In this document: positions 4,966 to 8,695 of the stretch, piece after piece
Layout: each line of letters begins with the position of its first letter
Numbering within the stretch: the first letter of the stretch is position 1
NCBI GenBank assembly: GCA_903904495.1
Contig: CAIVCU010000055.1
Coordinates: forward strand, 1-8,695
From: an uncultured Chlorobiaceae bacterium
GTDB taxonomy: Bacteria; Bacteroidota; Chlorobiia; Chlorobiales; Chlorobiaceae
Length of the DNA stretch: 8,695 nucleotides
Direction: 5' to 3'
Notes under the pieces: generated by a model
Told to the model about the DNA's origin: nothing
The model's database searches: none
What the model saw: the letters and a program-made list of their open reading frames with translations, nothing else
Program-made: the position numbers and the translations under genes

Positions 4966-6680
4966 AGAATCCCTGAATATTTCCGGGAATCGGAGAGCAC
5001 CTGAAGCGCTTTTTTAACAACAGGATCACGATCAAGTTCCGTCGTTCGTGCAAGACGCTCGTTATAATGACGAATAATCTCCTGTTCGAGCACCTGACCG
5101 ACCGTTTCATACTCTTTGGCAATCTCCTGCTCTCTGAGTCTGTCGACTTCATACTGCAGTCCGTCAAACGTTTTCATCCATTCGCTGTTATGAACACCTG
5201 GTGTTTTCTTCATGCTCTCCTTAAGCTCATTGAATCGTCGTTCAGTCTCAGAGAGATAGACAAAGTTTTTTTGGCGCAAATAGTCGCTGAATGAAGCCAT
5301 CAATGCCTTGCTGTCTAACGGTTGCTGAGGCATAACGGCATGAGATGAACAGTAGAAGGCAGGAAAAAGAAAGAGCATGCCTTTCTTGCGAAGCGCAGTG
5401 AGATATGGAGAATTTGCCGGATCCGCAATCTGGATATCAGGAGTAATGCCGCCGCTGCCATAGACTTTTCTCCTGTCTCTCGTATAAAAAACCTTTACGG
5501 CGGCATCCTCTTTTACCTTACGCAGCACCTTGCGCGAATCGGGCACGGCTTCTTTTTCTTTCTGGATTAAACGGCCTGATGGTGTGTAGTACTTGGCTGT
5601 TGTAAGCTTCAGGGTATGATTGTAGGAGATCCGTATAACTGACTGCACCAGTCCTTTCCCGAAGGAGCGCTCACCAATAATTACTCCGCGGTCCAAATCC
5701 TGGATTGCGCCGGCAACAATTTCAGAAGCAGATGCACTCTCAGAATTAATAAGCACGGCGAGAGGAAGCGATGCATCAAGGGGAGGGGCCGCAGTTACAT
5801 AAGTTTTTGCTGTTTCCGGCGCCCGTCCGCGAATGGAAACGACCAGACTGCCTTTGTTGATAAAAAGCGAGGCAACATCAACAGCAACCGTAAGAAGCCC
5901 CCCCGGATTGTTTCTCAGATCAAGAATGATGCCTTTCATCGGAATATGCTTCTCCGAGGCCTGACGATGAAGAACCTGAATGGCTTCACGCAGATGTTCA
6001 GCTGAATGAGTGCTGAAGCTTTTCATCTCGACATAACCGACACCGTCAATAATCCCGGAATAGCTTACCGGACTAACCCGGACCTCTTCCCGAATAACCC
6101 TGACAGAAAATGGCTGCGAACCCTCACGCTCCAGCCTGAGAGAAAGTGGACTGCCGGCCACTCCCTTCATCAGCGACTTGACCTCCGTAAACGCTGACTT
6201 TTTAACATCTTTGCCTTCGATGGCAACAATAGCATCACCAGACCTTATTCCAGCCTTTGCTGCGGCACTGCCATCAATGACCGATGTAACAAAAAGCACT
6301 CCGTCAACCGGCGAGATGATAACACCGATACCGGCATATTGTCCGCTTGTCTGATCATCAAGATCACCCGAATCCTCTTCATTAAGAAAAACCGTATAGG
6401 GATCAAGGGTGTGAAGCATACCATCGATGCCTGCATATATCAGCCTGCTTACATTGAGCGTATCGACATAATTTTTTGAAACCTCCCGATAAACCTCACC
6501 GAAAAGGTCGATACTTTTAACAATATCGAAGTACTCTTTGTCGGAGGGAGCAGTTGCTGAATAAATCGACGTGCATGGCACAGAGCAGAACAAAAAAAGA
6601 AGCACAAGGAAGCCCTGCATCCTGCGGCGCAGGGAATTCCCCCTCTGGCGGCCGTCTTTACTCATCCCGAAGCGCTTCAC
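4956..6680 (-). CDS. S41 family C-terminal processing protease with PDZ domain (CtpA/Prc-like)
   Basis: Exported serine protease of the tail-specific/carboxyl-terminal processing group, acting in the periplasm on C-termini of envelope proteins. The 574 residues run: positive start with RRR (18-20), hydrophobic signal segment (about 22-36) with a possible cleavage after ATA (42-44), N-terminal helical region with LDPYTVFLN (92-100), PDZ domain (about 115-200, GIGVIISP and AGIRSGDAIVAIEG), then the S41 core. DLRNNPGG (254-261), SASASE with Ser317, and FGKGLVQ with Lys342 and Gln346 match the Ser/Lys(/Gln) catalytic set, including the usual 25-residue Ser-Lys spacing. A charged helical tail of about 140 residues (435-574) follows, as I recall from Bacteroidetes/Chlorobi members. 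The start shown is GTG 6680, 6 nt after dapD; ATG at 6665 (Met6) is an equally plausible alternative, with neither having a good Shine-Dalgarno. Last gene of the probable rng-dapD-ctp operon. Confidence 0.9.
   Translation of the reverse strand: MKRFGMSKDGRQRGNSLRRRMQGFLVLLFLFCSVPCTSIYSATAPSDKEYFDIVKSIDLFGEVYREVSKNYVDTLNVSRLIYAGIDGMLHTLDPYTVFLNEEDSGDLDDQTSGQYAGIGVIISPVDGVLFVTSVIDGSAAAKAGIRSGDAIVAIEGKDVKKSAFTEVKSLMKGVAGSPLSLRLEREGSQPFSVRVIREEVRVSPVSYSGIIDGVGYVEMKSFSTHSAEHLREAIQVLHRQASEKHIPMKGIILDLRNNPGGLLTVAVDVASLFINKGSLVVSIRGRAPETAKTYVTAAPPLDASLPLAVLINSESASASEIVAGAIQDLDRGVIIGERSFGKGLVQSVIRISYNHTLKLTTAKYYTPSGRLIQKEKEAVPDSRKVLRKVKEDAAVKVFYTRDRRKVYGSGGITPDIQIADPANSPYLTALRKKGMLFLFPAFYCSSHAVMPQQPLDSKALMASFSDYLRQKNFVYLSETERRFNELKESMKKTPGVHNSEWMKTFDGLQYEVDRLREQEIAKEYETVGQVLEQEIIRHYNERLARTTELDRDPVVKKALQVLSDSRKYSGILHP
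4967..4991. terminator. Imperfect hairpin at the convergent gene junction
   Basis: GAATCCCTGAA (4967-4977) pairs with TTCCGGGAATC (4981-4991) around a TAT loop: 9 of 11 pairs form, with mismatches at 4969/4989 and 4974/4984. It starts 2 nt after the stop of the plus-strand DUF gene and lies within the last codons of the minus-strand protease gene. There is no T-run on either side, so it could serve as a bidirectional transcript-end or 3'-protecting structure rather than a classic intrinsic terminator. Confidence 0.35.
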
Positions 6681-6686
6681 GATTAA

Positions 6687-7550
6687 TTACCTGAGAGCCT
6701 CTTCAAGAGCCGTTGCACTATCTGTCCGTCCATCACGGTATTTGATAATAACAGGTGTATAGATTGAAAGACCGTGTTCAGCCGCAAACTCACCCGTTAT
6801 CCTGCGGGAGCCGGCAACAACGACAGCCCCGGCAGGAATGATCAGAGGAGCCTCAACAGTTTTTCTGTAAATAGTATTCCGGGCAAGATCGTAAACAGGC
6901 GTTGAACCATTGAGGATAACCCCTGTACCGATAACCGCCCGCTCCCTGACAATGGTGCCTTCGTAAATGCCGCAGTTGCCACCAACCATCACCTCATCTT
7001 CGATCACAACCGGTATGGCTCCAACGGGTTCAAGCACACCCCCAACCTGAACGCCTGCAGAAAGATGCACCTTTTTACCAACCTGAGCACAGCTCCCTAC
7101 AAGGGCATGGGAATCGATCATGGTTCCCTCATCAACATAGGCACCTACGTTGACATAAGCAGGAGGCATCATGACAACTGAAGGCGCAAGATAGGAGCCA
7201 TCGCGTACTGCAGATCCTCCGGGAACAATGCGGACATTATTTGCAAGCGTAATTGTTTTAAGCGGATAGGTGTCCTTATCAATAAAGGTAAGCCCCGCCC
7301 CCTGTCCGTCATGCGAGACGTGGCTCTCCTGCAGTCTGCCGAGCCGCATGCCGAGTAAAATACCCTCCTTCACCCATGCATTGACCACCCAGTCATCACC
7401 GGACTTTTCAGCAGCTCTCACCAGACCGGCGTTGAGCAGATGCTTGAACTGATCGAACACACTGCGCGCTTCCGGAATTTCCCAGAGCGCTGCCGCCCCT
7501 AATGATGAAAAACCAAGAATTTCCTGTTTCAACGAATCATACTGTCCCAT
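6687..7550 (-). CDS. dapD: 2,3,4,5-tetrahydropyridine-2,6-dicarboxylate N-succinyltransferase
   Basis: Transfers succinyl from succinyl-CoA to tetrahydrodipicolinate, committing the succinylase branch to meso-diaminopimelate and lysine; cytosolic trimer. The chain is 287 aa against 274 in E. coli. The N-terminal helical domain contains LLNAGLVRAAEK and WVKEGILL (59-66), aligning with the E. coli LLDSGALRVAEK and WLKKAVLL stretches. The left-handed beta-helix (about 105-245) carries YVNVGAYVDEGTMID (132-146), GSCAQVGKKVHLSAGVQVGG (152-171) and GGVLEP (170-175), which are diagnostic for DapD rather than for the acetyl-specific DapH. The C-terminal strand (262-271) resembles the E. coli end. The only reasonable start is the ATG at 7550. 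It sits 17 nt downstream of rng and 6 nt upstream of the protease gene on the same strand, so co-transcription is likely. It pairs thematically with the LD-carboxypeptidase at the left end, which acts on DAP-containing murein peptides. Confidence 0.95.
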   Translation of the reverse strand: MGQYDSLKQEILGFSSLGAAALWEIPEARSVFDQFKHLLNAGLVRAAEKSGDDWVVNAWVKEGILLGMRLGRLQESHVSHDGQGAGLTFIDKDTYPLKTITLANNVRIVPGGSAVRDGSYLAPSVVMMPPAYVNVGAYVDEGTMIDSHALVGSCAQVGKKVHLSAGVQVGGVLEPVGAIPVVIEDEVMVGGNCGIYEGTIVRERAVIGTGVILNGSTPVYDLARNTIYRKTVEAPLIIPAGAVVVAGSRRITGEFAAEHGLSIYTPVIIKYRDGRTDSATALEEALR

Positions 7551-7567
7551 AAAACACTTTCTAATTT

Positions 7568-8695
7568 TTAGATATCGCCGTATTCAGCGGTAATGTCCTT
7601 GTTGTTTTTTCTCGTGTAAAATCTGAAATCGTCGCTTCTCAGGCTCTCATCCGCCTTCACCTGGACAAAGAGCATATGCTGGAGAAACCATTTCAGCTCG
7701 GTTTTCATATCGCTGTTCTGAAGCGGCTCGACAACCGTCGGGCTCACATAGAGATCAAGCTGCTGAAACCTCATGGAGTGCTGAAGGGCATACTTTCTCA
7801 GCCACCGTTCAATCTGGTTGATGGTGGTAAACCGTGCCTGTACCACGCCACTTCCCCCGCAGGCAGGGCACTGATCGCCCATTCGCTGCATAAGGCTCGG
7901 TCGAATCCTTTCACGGGTTATCTGCATGATTCCGAAATCGGACATGGGCAGAATGTTTGATTTTGCCCGATCGTTCCGCAGTTCGGTTTTCATGGAGTCA
8001 TAGACCTTCTTGGCATTTTTCTGATCGAGCATATCGATGAAGTCGACGACAATAATACCGCCGATATCCCTCAGCCTCAGCTGCCTTACGACCTCACGGG
8101 CCGCTTCAAGGTTGGTTTTAAGAGAGTTCTCCTCCTGCTCACGTTTGGCGGCATACCTGCCGCTGTTGACGTCAACAACCACCATGGCTTCAGTATGTTC
8201 GATAATAATGTAGCCGCCTGACTTGAGCCACACTTTGCGTGAAAAGATCGATTCAACATCCTTGGCAATTCCGTAGCCTTCAAACAGTGGAAGCTTGCCC
8301 TGATAGAGGCTGACATTTTTCACCATTTCAGGTGCCGCCCACTGGATATAGTTCAGCGTCTCTTTATAGATAACGGGTGAATTCGCCACAATTTCAATAA
8401 CATCGGACGTGAGAGAGTCGCGCAGAACACTTGATATGATGGTATCCTCTTTGAAAATCAGCTGAGGAGGAACGGCATCCTGCAGTTTTTCCTCAATCTG
8501 TGTCCACTTGGCAAGAAGCTTTTCGAGATCCTGCTTCAACAGCGCCTCCTCCTGATCTTCGGCAACCGTACGGATAATTGCGCCAAAGCCTTCCGGAAGC
8601 ATGGAGCGTACCAGCTTTTTCAGCCTAGCCCTCTCCTTACGCACAACCACTCTTCGGGAAACCGCGACCTGACCTCCGCCAAAAGGAAGCAGTAC
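7568..8695 (-). CDS. rng: Ribonuclease G/E family endoribonuclease, 5' end beyond right edge
   Basis: Single-strand-specific endoribonuclease of the RNase E/G family, for mRNA decay and rRNA maturation. 375 residues are present and the frame stays open through the right edge. The first visible residues (VLLPFGGGQVAVSRRV) belong to the region after the S1 domain, so the N-terminus including S1 is missing; the GTG at 8650 is not the real start. Seen in order: LKKLVRSMLPEGFGAIIRT, the DNase I-like catalytic part with VVVDVNSG (Asp at codon 8171-8173) and VVDFIDM (Asp at 8042-8044), equivalent to E. coli RNase E Asp303 and Asp346, then the Zn-link CPACGGSG (first Cys at 7868-7870) for dimer bridging. 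No long unstructured degradosome arm follows, which favours the RNase G form over a full RNase E. First visible gene of the minus-strand group; its promoter is off the window. Confidence 0.93.
   Translation of the reverse strand, partial: VLLPFGGGQVAVSRRVVVRKERARLKKLVRSMLPEGFGAIIRTVAEDQEEALLKQDLEKLLAKWTQIEEKLQDAVPPQLIFKEDTIISSVLRDSLTSDVIEIVANSPVIYKETLNYIQWAAPEMVKNVSLYQGKLPLFEGYGIAKDVESIFSRKVWLKSGGYIIIEHTEAMVVVDVNSGRYAAKREQEENSLKTNLEAAREVVRQLRLRDIGGIIVVDFIDMLDQKNAKKVYDSMKTELRNDRAKSNILPMSDFGIMQITRERIRPSLMQRMGDQCPACGGSGVVQARFTTINQIERWLRKYALQHSMRFQQLDLYVSPTVVEPLQNSDMKTELKWFLQHMLFVQVKADESLRSDDFRFYTRKNNKDITAEYGDI

Noticed and set aside
6669..6678. GAAGCGCTTC palindrome between the two candidate protease starts
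   Set aside because: A 10-bp palindrome without loop or repeats is expected by chance, and it lies within a plausible coding region.
8648..8650. GTG at 8650 as the start of the RNase G/E gene
   Set aside because: The frame remains open to the edge and the upstream residues (LLPFGGGQVAVSRR) match the family, so the gene continues past the window.

Overview
The window looks like a piece of a green sulfur bacterium (Chlorobiaceae, Chlorobium/Chlorobaculum-like) chromosome. The main reason is a bacteriochlorophyll geranylgeranyl reductase (BchP type) directly followed by a membrane protein built from two families I know from cyanobacteria and plastids (DUF2499/Ycf49-like and DUF3593). A single-chain, alpha2-type glycyl-tRNA synthetase, a Bacteroidetes/Chlorobi-style ClpS and a tail-extended S41 protease fit that phylum. 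The assignment is from protein family recognition by eye, not from a search. Gene density is high, and no rRNA, tRNA, CRISPR or insertion sequence was seen.

Layout, plus strand. Bases 1-95 hold a strong intrinsic terminator (52-89) that presumably closes a gene lying off the left edge. It is followed almost without gap by an LD-carboxypeptidase (ldcA-like, 96-1040) and then clpS (1124-1441). A 186-bp intergenic stretch contains a hairpin-like interspersed repeat plus a three-copy 22-bp-period direct repeat. Next come a glycyl-tRNA synthetase (1628-3100), the bchP-type reductase (3136-4278) and, starting at the very next base, the DUF2499-DUF3593 membrane protein (4279-4965).

Layout, minus strand. 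From 8695 down to 4956 there is a second, convergent group: RNase G/E (rng, 5' end beyond the right edge), dapD (tetrahydrodipicolinate N-succinyltransferase) and a periplasmic C-terminal processing protease (ctp). Gaps are 17 and 6 nt, so they are likely one transcript. The two convergent groups overlap by 10 bp at their stop codons, with an imperfect hairpin beside the overlap.

How the genes relate. bchP plus the DUF fusion is a photosynthesis-linked pair: the reductase saturates the isoprenoid tail of (bacterio)chlorophyll, and the fused membrane protein has no known function but is plausibly connected to pigment or photosystem assembly. dapD supplies the succinylase route to meso-diaminopimelate for lysine and peptidoglycan. 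The LD-carboxypeptidase recycles DAP-containing muropeptides, and the S41 protease acts in the same envelope compartment. clpS, glyQS and rng are housekeeping genes for N-degron proteolysis, translation and RNA turnover.

The most interesting item is the DUF2499-DUF3593 fusion abutting bchP. The rest is ordinary core genome with a few unusual intergenic signals.
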